A model generated the notes under the pieces. The model was not told the origin of the DNA. It worked only from the letters and a program-made list of their open reading frames with translations, and searched no databases. From the NCBI GenBank assembly GCA_036391875.1, contig DASVZA010000019.1, positions 31,885-95,884 on the forward strand: DNA of 64,000 bases. Reading direction: 5' to 3'. Shown in pieces: positions 1 to 8,961 of this stretch. Each line of letters begins with the position of its first letter. Position 1 is the stretch's first letter. A program made the translations under genes and the position numbers. The stretch comes from Parasulfuritortus sp036391875 (GTDB lineage: Bacteria; Pseudomonadota; Gammaproteobacteria; Burkholderiales; Thiobacillaceae).

Positions 1-1367
1 TGACTAGCAACGGCCACGCCCGTCCCCTGCCCGTCGAAGTTAAACAGGCCATGGCGGCTTCCAGCCTCAGCGGGGACCAGGTCGGCCTCCTGATCAAGCC
101 ACTGGAGAACTCTAAACCGGCCGCTGAGCTGAATGCGGCCAGACCCTTCAACCCCGCCTCGGTCATGAAGGTGCTGACCACCCTGGCCGCCCTCGACACC
201 TTCGGCCCGGCCCACACCTTCAAGACCCGCGTTCTGACTACGGGGACGCTCGCCGACAGCGTACTGACCGGCAATCTCATCATCCAGGGCGGCGGCGACC
301 CGGCACTGAACCTCGAGCATTTCCGGACCCTGATTCATGAAATCAGGATGCGGGGCATACGCCGGATCGACGGCGACGTCATCTTCGACAACTCGTTCTT
401 TGCCATCGATCGAGGTGACCCGGGCCAATTCGACGGCGAACCACTAAAGCCCTACAACGCCGAGCCGACCGCCCTGCTGGTCAACTACAACGCCCTGCCG
501 TTGCGCCTGGCACCTACCCCGAACGGCATCACGGCCTTTCTCGATCCGCCGGGTCTGCCGGTCGACAACGCCATCCAGGCCGACCCGGCCGGCACTTGCA
601 ACGACTGGCAGGATGGCCTGTCGGCAAGCCGCGACGGAGACCTGCTGGAATTGTCCGGCCGCTACCCCGTCGCCTGCGGCGACCGGGTGCTCTGGCTCAA
701 TCTGATGTGCCCACCGGCCACCGTCGCCACGCTGTTCCAGGCCGACTGGTCCGAGATGGGCGGCAGCCTGAGCGGCCAGATCCGGCTCGGCGACACGCCG
801 GCCGGCGCCCAGCCCCTTATGGAATTCGCGTCGCCCGAACTGTCCGAGATCGTCCGCCTGACCAACAAATACAGCAACAACGTCATGGCCAAGATGCTGT
901 TCCTGGACCTGGGCGCGGCCCGCTTCGGCGCCCCGGCCACCTGGGAGAAGAGCCAGCAGGCGATCCGCGACTGGCTGACCGAAAAAGGCCTGTCGATGCC
1001 CGAACTGGTGATCGAAAACGGCTCCGGCCTGTCCCGCATCGAGCGCATCTCGGCCGGCTCCATGGCCAAGCTGCTGATCTGGGCCTCCCGCCAGCCCCTC
1101 TATTACGAGTTCGCCGCCTCGCTGCCCGCCCTCGGCCTGGAGGGCACCCAGCGCCACCGCCTCAAGGACACGCCGCTGGCCGGCCGGGCCTGGCTGAAGA
1201 GCGGCAGCCTGGACGGCGTGCACAACCTGGCGGGCTACGTGCTGGACGCCGACGGCCGGCGCAAAGTGGTGGTACTCTTCATCAACAACGCCGGCACCCG
1301 CAACGTCGACGCGGTCCAGTCCGCAGTCCTGCACTGGGCGATCGACAGCAAGCACCACCTGCACTGA
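1..1367 (+). CDS. dacB: D-alanyl-D-alanine carboxypeptidase/endopeptidase, PBP4 (DacB) family, 5' end missing
   Basis: Periplasmic enzyme of peptidoglycan maturation that cleaves D-Ala-D-Ala termini and cross-links. The reading frame is open to the left edge of the window, so the start and signal peptide lie outside; the ATG at 51 is internal. The three penicillin-binding motifs are visible: SxxK (SVMK, about 37-40 counted from that Met), SxN (KYSNN) and KTG as KSG (WLKSGSLDG). The long insert between SxxK and SxN is typical of class C PBP4 enzymes. It stands alone before the AT-rich region preceding priA. The family call is firm; which paralogue it is cannot be told. Confidence 0.9.
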   Translation, partial: TSNGHARPLPVEVKQAMAASSLSGDQVGLLIKPLENSKPAAELNAARPFNPASVMKVLTTLAALDTFGPAHTFKTRVLTTGTLADSVLTGNLIIQGGGDPALNLEHFRTLIHEIRMRGIRRIDGDVIFDNSFFAIDRGDPGQFDGEPLKPYNAEPTALLVNYNALPLRLAPTPNGITAFLDPPGLPVDNAIQADPAGTCNDWQDGLSASRDGDLLELSGRYPVACGDRVLWLNLMCPPATVATLFQADWSEMGGSLSGQIRLGDTPAGAQPLMEFASPELSEIVRLTNKYSNNVMAKMLFLDLGAARFGAPATWEKSQQAIRDWLTEKGLSMPELVIENGSGLSRIERISAGSMAKLLIWASRQPLYYEFAASLPALGLEGTQRHRLKDTPLAGRAWLKSGSLDGVHNLAGYVLDADGRRKVVVLFINNAGTRNVDAVQSAVLHWAIDSKHHLH

Positions 1368-1409
1368 CACGCCCCGAAAGTCAATCCTTCCGGGAAATTC
1401 AGCACTGAC

Positions 1410-1611
1410 TTATACACACGTAGCGGCGGGCACTCCGGGCTTGTCAAGCCCATACCGGCAGAAAATTGTTTGTTTTTTTAAGTATTTGATTATAAACGGA
1501 TTAATAGTTGCGTAATTTTTGGGCTGGGCAATCTAACTGGCCTTGCCGCAAGGCTTTTCGGCCACTCGCAGGCAGGTTGTCCACAAAGTTATCCACAGGT
1601 TTCGTGGACAA
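1410..1611. other. AT-rich intergenic region with DnaA boxes (origin-like or DnaA-regulated promoter)
   Basis: The 316-base gap between dacB and priA contains two exact DnaA boxes: TTATACACA at 1410-1418 and TTATCCACA at 1589-1597. Two near matches follow: TTGTCCACA at 1577-1585 and, inverted, TTGTCCACG (reverse complement of 1603-1611). Between the exact boxes, about 1462-1520 is strongly AT-rich with a T7 run, unlike the GC-rich surroundings. Boxes beside an AT-rich unwinding tract are the anatomy of a bacterial oriC. DnaA control of priA is the simpler alternative. dnaA itself is not in the window, and the function is inference. Confidence 0.45.
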
Positions 1612-1683
1612 CTCGAAAACACACAGTCCCCCCATAGGGTTTTTCGCCACTATCTAGAAATCACTTTAACTTCGGACCCCATC

Positions 1684-3861
1684 TTGGCCTTGCCTTCCCC
1701 CCCCATCCTGAAAGTCGCGCTGGATACCCCCCTGGACCGCCTGTTCGATTACCTGGCGCCCGGGGCATCGGCATCCGACGTCGGCCGGCGGGTCCGGGTC
1801 CCGTTCGGCAAGCGGGAGCAGGTGGGATTGATCGTCGGTCTGGCCGACGCTTCGGAACTGCCGGCCGAGCAACTGCGGCCGGTGATCGAGATCGACCGGC
1901 AACTCGCGGCCCTGCCGGCCGACATCCTGCAACTGGCCCGCTTCGCCGCCGCCTATTACCAGCACCCGCTCGGCCCCGTGCTGCTGTCGCTGCTGCCGCC
2001 AGCCCTGAAGCGGGCCCGGTTCCGGCTGCCGGCTCCGGCCGCCTACGCACTGAGCCAGGCCGGCCAGGAGTATTGCGCGCTGATTCCCGCCCGGGCCGCC
2101 GCCCAGCGCCGGCTGGCCGAGCGGCTGGGCAATGGGCCGGTCGCCGTCGAGCACCTGGAGGACTTGCGCGCGCCCCTGCGCGACTGGCTGCGCAAGGGCT
2201 TAGTGGTCGTCGCCGACCTCCCGGCAACGAACGCGCGCGCCGAACCGGCACCGGACCTGACCGGGCCGCAGCAGCAGGTGCTGGAGGCCCTGGCCGGCGC
2301 CCCGGCCGGCTTTGCCGCCTGGCTGCTGCACGGCGTCACCGGCAGCGGCAAGACCGAAATCTATCTGCACGCGATCGAGCGCTGTCTGAAGGACGGCGGG
2401 CAGGCGCTGGTCCTGGCCCCGGAAATCCATCTGACCCCGCAGATGGTGGAAAGGTTCAGCCGCCGGTTTCCGGATCGCAAGCTGGTCAGCCTGCACAGCG
2501 GCCTGTCCGACGGCGAGCGCCTGGCGGGCTGGCTGGACTGCCTCTCCGGCCGGGCCGACATCGTCCTCGGCACCCGGCTGTCGGTGTTCGCCCCCCTGCC
2601 CCGGCTGGGGCTCGTCATCGTCGACGAGGAACACGACGCCTCCTACAAGCAGATGGAAGGGCTGCGCTACCACGCCCGCGACGTCGCGGTCTGGCGCGCC
2701 AAGCAGCTCGACATCCCGGTCATCCTGGGTTCGGCGACGCCGGCCCTGGAGTCCTGGGCCAACGCCCGCAAGCATCGCTACCGCCTGCTCAGCCTGCCCG
2801 AGCGGGCCCACGCCCAGGCCAGCCTGCCCGTGGTCAGGCTGATCGACAGCCGGGTCGACAAGCCGAAACAGGGCATCAGCGAGGCCCTGCGCGCTGCGCT
2901 GGAGGCGAACCTGGCCCGCGGCGAACAAAGCCTGGTGTTCATCAACCGGCGCGGCTATGCCCCGGTCCTCTACTGCCGCGCCTGCGGCCACGTCAGCCAG
3001 TGTCCGCGCTGCGCCGCCCACCAGGTCATCCACCGCCAGCGCGGCGGCTACCAGCTGCGCTGCCACCATTGCGGCCTGGCCAGCCGGCCGCCCGAGTCCT
3101 GCCCGGCCTGCGGCAGCCTGGACCTGCGCCCGGCCGGCCAGGGCACCCAGAAGGTCGAGGACACCCTGGCCGAACTGTTCCCGGCGGCCCGCATCCTGCG
3201 CGTCGACCGCGACAGCACGGTGCGCAAGGGCGCCTTCGCCGCCATGCGCGAGGCCATCGCCGCGCGCGAGGTGGACATCCTGGTCGGCACCCAGATCGTC
3301 GCCAAGGGCCACGACTTCCCGCTGCTCACCCTGGTCGGGGTGATCGGCGCCGACCAGGCCCTGATGTCGACCGATTTCCGCGCCTCGGAACGGCTGTTCG
3401 CCCAGCTCATGCAGGTCGGCGGCCGGGCCGGCCGGGCCGAACATGCCGGCCAGGTGCTGATCCAGACCGAATATCCGCACCACCCACTGTACGAAGCACT
3501 GGTGGCCCACGACTATCCGGCCTTCGCCGAACGCACCCTGCGCGAACGGCGCCAGGCCGAGTTCCCGCCCTACAGCTTCCAGGCCCTGCTGCGCGCCGAC
3601 GGCCGTTCGATGGCCGAGGCCATGGCCTTCCTGGAGATGGCCCGCGCGCTGGGCCAGGAGCGGGCCGACGGTGTGCTGCTCTACGATCCGGTGCCGGCCC
3701 TGATGCCGCGCGTCGCCGATCGGGAGCGGGCGCAACTGCTGCTCCAGTCCGGCTCCCGCGCCCGACTGCAGGCCTTCCTCGGCCCCTGGATCGCCGCCCT
3801 GCGGGAGCGCAAGAGCGGCACGCTGCGCTGGTCGATCGACGTCGATCCGCTCGACTGGTAG
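1684..3861 (+). CDS. priA: primosomal replication-restart helicase PriA
   Basis: 3'-to-5' DNA helicase that reloads the replisome at stalled forks. The N-terminal DNA-binding domain starts with ILKVALDTPLDRLFDYLAP. The Walker A motif is GVTGSGKTEIYL and the DEAH-type Walker B is VDEEHDASYKQ. Eight cysteines of the two zinc-binding strands follow (CRACGHVSQCPRC and CHHC...CPAC). About 725 residues, as expected for PriA. The frame is open back to 1543, but that part lies in the AT-rich DnaA-box region and looks non-coding. I chose TTG 1684 (TTG 1690 is equally possible) because PriA homologues begin just before the VALDTPL block. No clear ribosome site is visible, so the start is uncertain. First gene of a priA-argS-SPOR-dsbA run. 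Confidence 0.93.
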   Translation: MALPSPPILKVALDTPLDRLFDYLAPGASASDVGRRVRVPFGKREQVGLIVGLADASELPAEQLRPVIEIDRQLAALPADILQLARFAAAYYQHPLGPVLLSLLPPALKRARFRLPAPAAYALSQAGQEYCALIPARAAAQRRLAERLGNGPVAVEHLEDLRAPLRDWLRKGLVVVADLPATNARAEPAPDLTGPQQQVLEALAGAPAGFAAWLLHGVTGSGKTEIYLHAIERCLKDGGQALVLAPEIHLTPQMVERFSRRFPDRKLVSLHSGLSDGERLAGWLDCLSGRADIVLGTRLSVFAPLPRLGLVIVDEEHDASYKQMEGLRYHARDVAVWRAKQLDIPVILGSATPALESWANARKHRYRLLSLPERAHAQASLPVVRLIDSRVDKPKQGISEALRAALEANLARGEQSLVFINRRGYAPVLYCRACGHVSQCPRCAAHQVIHRQRGGYQLRCHHCGLASRPPESCPACGSLDLRPAGQGTQKVEDTLAELFPAARILRVDRDSTVRKGAFAAMREAIAAREVDILVGTQIVAKGHDFPLLTLVGVIGADQALMSTDFRASERLFAQLMQVGGRAGRAEHAGQVLIQTEYPHHPLYEALVAHDYPAFAERTLRERRQAEFPPYSFQALLRADGRSMAEAMAFLEMARALGQERADGVLLYDPVPALMPRVADRERAQLLLQSGSRARLQAFLGPWIAALRERKSGTLRWSIDVDPLDW

Positions 3862-3922
3862 CGATGCCTGAATCTCGCGAGGTCTCTCGGCTATAATCCG
3901 CCGACACAGGAATGCCTCACAC

Positions 3923-5593
3923 ATGAATTACATCGACCCCAAAGCCCACCTCGCCACCCTTTTCCAACAGGCCGTCGCCCAGGTCGCGCCGGATGCCGCC
4001 GCCGCCATCGAACTGGAGCGCCCGAAGCAGGCCAGCCATGGCGACTACGCCTGCAACGTCGCCATGCAATTGGCGCGGCCGATGAAACGCAATCCGCGCG
4101 AGGTCGCGGCCGCGATCATCGCCGCCCTGCCCGCATCCGAGCTGGTCGAGCGGACCGAGATCGCCGGCCCCGGCTTCATCAACGTGTTCATCAGGGCCGC
4201 CGCCAAGCAGGCCCTGGTCGGCCACATCCTGGCCGCGGGTGAGAACTACGGCCGCAGCGACGCCGGCCAGGGCCGCAAGGTCCAGGTCGAATTCGTCTCC
4301 GCCAACCCGACCGGGCCGCTGCACGTCGGCCACGGCCGCGGCGCCGCTGTGGGCGACTGCCTGTGCCGACTGCTGGATGCCAACGGCTGGCAGGTGACGC
4401 GCGAGTTCTACTACAACGACGCCGGCCAGCAGATCGACAACCTGACCCGCTCGGTGCAGCTCCGCTGCCAGGGCGTCACGCCCGACGATCCGTCCTGGCC
4501 GGAGGACGGCTACCGCGGCCACTACATCATCGACGTCGCCAAGGCCTACCTGGCCAAGGAGGCCGTGGTCGCCGACGACCAGCACATCGTCGGCAAGGGC
4601 GACCCGGACGACGCCGAGGCCATCCGCCACTTCGCGGTGGCCTACCTGCGCCGCGAACAGGACCATGACCTGCGCGCCTTCAAGGTGGAATTCGACGTGT
4701 TCTCGCTGGAGTCGGCGCTGTACACCGACGGCAAGGTGGACAAAACCGTCGACAAGCTGGTCGCCAGCGGCCACACCTACGAGCAGGAGAACGCGCTCTG
4801 GCTGCGCACCACCGACTTCGGCGACGACAAGGACCGGGTGATGCGCAAGCGCGAGGGCGGCTACACCTATTTCGTGCCCGACGTGGCCTACCACTGGGAC
4901 AAGTGGCAGCGGGGCTTCGCCCGCGTCGTCAACGAGCAGGGCGCCGACCACCATTCCACCGTCACCCGCGTCCGCGCCGGCCTGCAGGCGCTGGACGTCG
5001 GCATCCCCCAGGGCTGGCCCGAATACGTGCTGCACCAGATGGTGACCGTGCTGAAGAACGGCGAGGAGGTCAAGATCTCCAAGCGGGCCGGCAGCTACGT
5101 CACGCTGCGCTACCTCATCGACGAGGTGGGCTGCGACGCCACCCGCTTCTTCCTCGTAGCGCGCAGCCCCGACTCGCAGCTGGTGTTCGACATCGACCTG
5201 GCCATGGCCCAGAGCAACGACAACCCGGTCTACTATATCCAGTACGCCCACGCCCGCATCTGCAGCGTGCTGGACACCTGGGGCGGCGCCGTCGAAAGCC
5301 TGGCCGGCGCCCACCCGGCCCGCCTGGAGCACCCCCTGGAGCTGGCCCTGCTCGAGCGCCTGGCCGCCTTCCCCGAGACCTGCGCCAGCGCCGCCCGGGA
5401 ACTCGCGCCGCACTTGGTCGCCTATTACCTGAAGGACCTGGCCGCCGACCTGCACGGTCTGTACAACGCCTGCCAGTTCCTGGTCGACGACGAGGAGTTG
5501 AAGCTGGCCCGGCTGATGCTGGTTACCGCAACCCGGCAGGTGCTGCGCAACGGCTTGGCCTTGCTCGGCGTCAGTGCCCCGGAAAAGATGTAG
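3923..5593 (+). CDS. argS: arginyl-tRNA synthetase
   Basis: Class I cytoplasmic enzyme charging tRNA-Arg. The 556 residues match the family. The HIGH signature appears as HVGHGRG (about residues 134-140), the KMSK-like loop as KISKRAG, and the C-terminal DALR anticodon-binding domain occupies the last 120 residues. The ATG at 3923 follows a weak AGGA site. It lies 61 bases after priA and 8 bases before the SPOR gene, so the run is probably one operon. Nothing unusual. Confidence 0.97.
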   Translation: MNYIDPKAHLATLFQQAVAQVAPDAAAAIELERPKQASHGDYACNVAMQLARPMKRNPREVAAAIIAALPASELVERTEIAGPGFINVFIRAAAKQALVGHILAAGENYGRSDAGQGRKVQVEFVSANPTGPLHVGHGRGAAVGDCLCRLLDANGWQVTREFYYNDAGQQIDNLTRSVQLRCQGVTPDDPSWPEDGYRGHYIIDVAKAYLAKEAVVADDQHIVGKGDPDDAEAIRHFAVAYLRREQDHDLRAFKVEFDVFSLESALYTDGKVDKTVDKLVASGHTYEQENALWLRTTDFGDDKDRVMRKREGGYTYFVPDVAYHWDKWQRGFARVVNEQGADHHSTVTRVRAGLQALDVGIPQGWPEYVLHQMVTVLKNGEEVKISKRAGSYVTLRYLIDEVGCDATRFFLVARSPDSQLVFDIDLAMAQSNDNPVYYIQYAHARICSVLDTWGGAVESLAGAHPARLEHPLELALLERLAAFPETCASAARELAPHLVAYYLKDLAADLHGLYNACQFLVDDEELKLARLMLVTATRQVLRNGLALLGVSAPEKM

Positions 5594-5601
5594 GAGGAGA
5601 C

Positions 5602-6186
5602 GTGGCCCACAGGGATTACAAGGACAGCGAGCCCCGCCGCGGCGGGCGCTCGAAATCGAACCGCAAGGGCGGCAACCCGGCCAAGGCCGTGCTGTTCGTC
5701 CTCCTGGTGGGCCTGGTGCTGGCAGGCATCATCCTCTGGAAGGTGTGGCCACGGCCCGGCGACTTCCGTGCCGTTTCGTCGGCACCGACGGTCGAACCGG
5801 CGCCCGCCCGGTCCAAAGAAGAGGCCGCGCCGCCGGTCGAAGCCCAGCCGAATGCCAAGACCGGCACCTCCGACAAGGCCGCCGACTACACCTTCTATGA
5901 CATCCTGCCCGGCAACAAGGCGCCCTTGCCCGCCGACAAGCGGCCCGAGCAGTGGTGGCTGCAGGTCGCCGCGCTGAAGAACGCCAGCGATGCCGATGCC
6001 CTGCGCGCCAAGCTGGCCATGCTCAATTTCAGCGCCATCGTCCAGCCCACGCCGGCGGGCCAGCCGCCGCTGTTCCGGGTCCGGGTCGGTCCCTACCAGC
6101 ACCAGGCCGATGCCGAAGCCGCGCAAAAGACCTTGGCCGAGAACAAATTCGACTCCAGACCACTCAAAGAAGCCGTTACCCCATAA
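5602..6186 (+). CDS. SPOR-domain inner-membrane protein, FtsN-like
   Basis: Short cytoplasmic basic segment, one membrane helix (AVLFVLLVGLVLAGIILWKV, about residues 29-48), a Pro/Ala-rich periplasmic linker and a C-terminal SPOR domain (starts WWLQVAAL, contains FRVRVGPY). SPOR domains bind denuded septal peptidoglycan, so a cell-division role like that of FtsN is expected. The GTG start at 5602 follows AGGAGGA directly downstream of the argS stop; earlier codons in this frame lie inside argS. 194 residues. The argS-SPOR-dsbA order is, as I recall it, common in betaproteobacteria. Confidence 0.88.
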   Translation: MAHRDYKDSEPRRGGRSKSNRKGGNPAKAVLFVLLVGLVLAGIILWKVWPRPGDFRAVSSAPTVEPAPARSKEEAAPPVEAQPNAKTGTSDKAADYTFYDILPGNKAPLPADKRPEQWWLQVAALKNASDADALRAKLAMLNFSAIVQPTPAGQPPLFRVRVGPYQHQADAEAAQKTLAENKFDSRPLKEAVTP

Positions 6187-6197
6187 GGAGACTTCCC

Positions 6198-6878
6198 ATG
6201 CGTTTCGTGCACCTCGTCGCCGCCCTCGTCGTTGCCCTGCCCCTGGCCACCCTGCCGGCGACCGCCACCGCGGCGGTAGCGGGCAAGGACTACACCGTCC
6301 TCGCCAACGTCCAGCCGACCGACGACCGGAGCAAGGTCGAGGTGATCGAATTCTTCGCCTATACCTGCCCGCATTGCTTCCATCTCGAACCGATGCTCAA
6401 CGCCTGGGCCAAGAAGCTGCCGAAGAACGTCGTGCTGAAGCGGGAACCGGTGGTCTTTTCCGATAGCTGGGAGCCGATGGCCCGCGCCTATTTCGCCCTG
6501 CAGGCGCTCGGCGTGGTCGACAAGCTGCACGACGACGTGTTCAACGCCATCCACGTCCAGAACATCAACCTGATGAATCCGGACACCTTCTTCACCTGGG
6601 GCGCCCAGCACGGCCTCGACCGCGCCAAGCTGAAGGCCACCTACGAGTCCTTCACCGTCAGCGCCAAGATCAACGAGGCCAAGCAGATGGCCCGTGCCTA
6701 CGGCATCACCGGCGTGCCCACCCTGGCCGTCAACGGCAAGTACGTGACCTCGGCCTCCATCATCAGCCAGTCCCGCGGGGGCCTGCCGGAAGAGGAAGCC
6801 TCGAAGGCGATGCTGTCCGTGGTCGACGACCTGATCCGGATGGAAAGCAAGGCGCCGGCCGCCAAGAAGCGCAAGTAA
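6198..6878 (+). CDS. dsbA: periplasmic thiol:disulfide interchange protein DsbA
   Basis: Thioredoxin-fold oxidant that introduces disulfides into exported proteins. The signal peptide (MRFVHLVAALVVALPLATLP, Ala-rich cleavage region) is followed by the redox motif C57-P-H-C60 and the cis-proline loop GVPTL. 226 residues. AAGGAG precedes the ATG with good spacing, 11 bases after the SPOR gene, consistent with co-transcription. Confidence 0.93.
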   Translation: MRFVHLVAALVVALPLATLPATATAAVAGKDYTVLANVQPTDDRSKVEVIEFFAYTCPHCFHLEPMLNAWAKKLPKNVVLKREPVVFSDSWEPMARAYFALQALGVVDKLHDDVFNAIHVQNINLMNPDTFFTWGAQHGLDRAKLKATYESFTVSAKINEAKQMARAYGITGVPTLAVNGKYVTSASIISQSRGGLPEEEASKAMLSVVDDLIRMESKAPAAKKRK

Positions 6879-6887
6879 GCCGGCAAC

Positions 6888-6904
6888 GCCCGACCCGGTC
6901 GGGC
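6888..6904 (+). terminator. GC hairpin after dsbA
   Basis: GCCCGAC pairs with GTCGGGC around a three-base loop just after the dsbA stop. There is no T-run, so if it stops transcription it does so weakly or with Rho. It separates the priA-dsbA run from the regulator gene at 6959. Confidence 0.35.
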
Positions 6905-6958
6905 CCGGCTCATGCGATTGCGCTACCCTATGGCGCTCCTCCACCAGACCGGCCGAAC

Positions 6959-7597
6959 ATGAACTCGATCCGAGTCCTCATCATCGACGATCACCCGCTG
7001 ATCCGCTTGGGCGTCAAGCGCGCCCTGGAGGGCAGGCCCGATCTCGCGGTCGCCGGCGAATGCGCGGACCTGGCCGCCAGCCGGGCCTGGCTGGCCGGCG
7101 GCGGCAAGGCCGACGTCGCCATCCTGGACCGCAGCCTGCCGGACGGCGACGGCCTGGCATTGATGCCGGCGCTGAAATCCGCCGGCATCAAGGTCATCGT
7201 CCTGACCGTCGAGGACGGCAACGAGGAGATCCGCGCAGCGATCGAAAGCGGCGTCGACGGCTATCTGCTCAAGTCCTCCGACGCCGACCAGATCAGCCAT
7301 GCCATCGGCGTGGTACTGCAGAACGCCGGCGCCTTCCCGCCCCACGTGCTGCGGAAGCTGTACCGCAACCCGCCGCAGAAAGATCCGCTGACCCGGCTGT
7401 CCGCCCGGGAATTGGAAATCGCGGAATACGTGGCCCAAGGCCATAGCAACAAGGCGATCGGAGCGGAACTGAACCTGTCCGACAACACCGTCCGCAACCA
7501 TCTGGCCAACATCATGCAGAAGCTCGGCTTCCACAATCGGGTGCAGGTGGCGGCGCTGGTGTTGCCGCACTTGAAGAAGGCCAAGAAGCGGGCCTGA
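6959..7597 (+). CDS. NarL/FixJ-family response regulator
   Basis: Two-domain transcription factor of 212 residues. The receiver domain (about 1-120) has the acidic pair DD after VLII, the phospho-acceptor Asp in LDRSLPDGDG, the Thr of VLTVED and the Lys of LLKSS. The C-terminal LuxR-type helix-turn-helix begins LSARELEIAEYVAQG and contains NTVRNHLANIMQKLG. No histidine kinase is adjacent, so it is an orphan here and its signal is unknown. A small membrane peptide gene follows 26 bases later. Confidence 0.92.
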   Translation: MNSIRVLIIDDHPLIRLGVKRALEGRPDLAVAGECADLAASRAWLAGGGKADVAILDRSLPDGDGLALMPALKSAGIKVIVLTVEDGNEEIRAAIESGVDGYLLKSSDADQISHAIGVVLQNAGAFPPHVLRKLYRNPPQKDPLTRLSARELEIAEYVAQGHSNKAIGAELNLSDNTVRNHLANIMQKLGFHNRVQVAALVLPHLKKAKKRA

Positions 7598-7623
7598 ACG
7601 CCACGTCCTAGAGGAGAACGCCC

Positions 7624-7728
7624 ATGTCCTGCCCGAAATGCGAAGGCCACGGCCGCAGCAAGCGCTGGTACTGGATCGCGGTCCTGGTCGCGGCGATCCT
7701 GGTCGCGCTCGTGGCCTACAGCGCCTGA
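7624..7728 (+). CDS. 34-residue single-pass membrane peptide with CxxC motif
   Basis: Starts MSCPKCEGHGRSKR and continues into one hydrophobic helix (WYWIAVLVAAILVALVAYSA). AGGAG lies seven bases before the ATG. The N-terminal Cys-Pro-Lys-Cys could bind metal or be redox-active, and the Lys/Arg run before the helix predicts a cytoplasmic N-terminus. It closely follows the NarL-type regulator and converges on the next gene. No family recognised. Coding status rests on the ribosome site, the membrane-peptide design and the tight fit between neighbours. Confidence 0.6.
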   Translation: MSCPKCEGHGRSKRWYWIAVLVAAILVALVAYSA

Positions 7729-7747
7729 GCGGCCGCTCCGGAACGAC

Positions 7748-8911
7748 TCAGGCGGCGTCCCATTGCGGCGTCGCCACGCCCTGGCCGAGGTCCGCTTCGA
7801 CCAGCCGGCGCCTCACCTCCAGCAGCCGCTCGATCAGCGCCGGTTCCGCCGCGCCGTAGGCATCGGCATCGGGCCGGCGGTTGACCACCACGCCGAGCAG
7901 TTCGGTGATCGCGTTGCCGATCGAGTTCTGGCTGATGGTGACGATCAGCTTGCCGGCGTCGTTGCGGTAGATCAGTTGCTTGAAGGCCGGCTGCCAACGG
8001 ATGGCGTTGGCGTACTTGGCGTCCTTGATGCAGCGGTCGCGCACCATCTTGGCGGTCTTCAGGAAATCGTTGTCGAACTGCAGCTTCGCCTCGACCAACT
8101 CCGGGAAGTAGATGTCGCGCGGCAGCGGCGCGTTGCGGGTCGAAACCTGGCTGAAGAAGGTGCGGTAGAAGTCGATGAAGCCCTTGAGGATGGTGTCGTA
8201 CTCCTTCCAGAAGCGTACTTCCTTGAGCGACTCGGCGCCGCCGGTCACTTCCCAGCTCGGCAGCCCCTGCGGATAGCCGGTCAGCGCGATCTTGCACGAG
8301 CCCGACACGCAGGGCCGCAGCACTTCCAGATCCAGCTCGTCGAAGAAGGCGCGGTAGACGTCGCGCAAATAGGCCTGGAACAGCGAATGCTGGCCGCCGT
8401 CGGTCAGGTTCGGGTTGTTGGCGTCGGCGATCGGCGCGGCAGCCAGTTCGGCCTTATCGAAGACGATGAAGTGGTTGTGCAGCATGCGGATGCTGGGCAC
8501 GCCGGGCGAGGTCAGCGGCCAGGTCGCGTCCAGGCTCGCCTCGCCGGTCAGCACCAGGTGTTTCTCCGGGTCCGGGAACTGCTCAAGCATGTAGTCGAAG
8601 ATGATCTGGTTCATCCGGTTCCAGACGTTCTTCACCGCGTCCGGCACCTGGGTGCGGCGCACCGGACGGCCGAGCGGATCGAGGATGCTCTGCGAGGTGT
8701 TGTAGATGATCGAGGTATCGAACAGGTTGCTGTGGCCGAGCGCCTTGCGGTAGAGCAGCAGGCCCTCCGGGTTCTGCAGCAGGCCGTTGTTGTGCACCAG
8801 GTCGTTGAGGTTCTCCGTGCTGTTGAAGAACTCGTTCGGCTTCATCCCCTCCGGAACGTCGAGCGGAATCGGGCGGAACGGCGTGACAATCTCTCTGGGA
8901 CCGGACTGCAT
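7748..8911 (-). CDS. uncharacterised protein downstream of the rnf operon
   Basis: 387 residues with no signal peptide and no clear membrane helix. The body looks like a soluble mixed alpha/beta protein; a HNHF segment near residue 160 and several conserved-looking aromatic blocks stand out. I do not recognise the family. The ATG at 8911 has GAGG eight bases upstream; the frame continues further back but crosses the rnf terminator hairpin. It follows rnfH on the same strand beyond that hairpin, so it may be expressed by readthrough at reduced level, which would tie it to Rnf and nitrogen fixation. That link is inference. Confidence 0.8.
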   Translation of the reverse strand: MQSGPREIVTPFRPIPLDVPEGMKPNEFFNSTENLNDLVHNNGLLQNPEGLLLYRKALGHSNLFDTSIIYNTSQSILDPLGRPVRRTQVPDAVKNVWNRMNQIIFDYMLEQFPDPEKHLVLTGEASLDATWPLTSPGVPSIRMLHNHFIVFDKAELAAAPIADANNPNLTDGGQHSLFQAYLRDVYRAFFDELDLEVLRPCVSGSCKIALTGYPQGLPSWEVTGGAESLKEVRFWKEYDTILKGFIDFYRTFFSQVSTRNAPLPRDIYFPELVEAKLQFDNDFLKTAKMVRDRCIKDAKYANAIRWQPAFKQLIYRNDAGKLIVTISQNSIGNAITELLGVVVNRRPDADAYGAAEPALIERLLEVRRRLVEADLGQGVATPQWDAA

Positions 8912-8937
8912 GGGCTGCACCTCGTTCAATTTGGTCG

Positions 8938-8961
8938 AAAAAAATCCGGCCGGGCCGGATT
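8938..8961 (-). terminator. rho-independent terminator after rnfH
   Basis: Read on the minus strand, AATCCGGCC pairs with GGCCGGATT and is followed by a run of seven T. It lies 60 bases after the rnfH stop and 27 bases before the start of the uncharacterised gene at 8911. It therefore ends or attenuates the rnf operon. Confidence 0.85.

Noticed and set aside
1543..1683. In-frame N-terminal extension of priA
   Set aside because: It would place 47 extra residues over the DnaA boxes, has non-coding composition, and PriA homologues start at the VALDTPL block.
2200..3924. Long minus-strand reading frame opposite priA, and similar frames opposite most large genes
   Set aside because: Shadow frames of GC-rich codons. 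The plus-strand gene has all PriA motifs; the antisense products are low-complexity Gln/Gly/Ala-rich.
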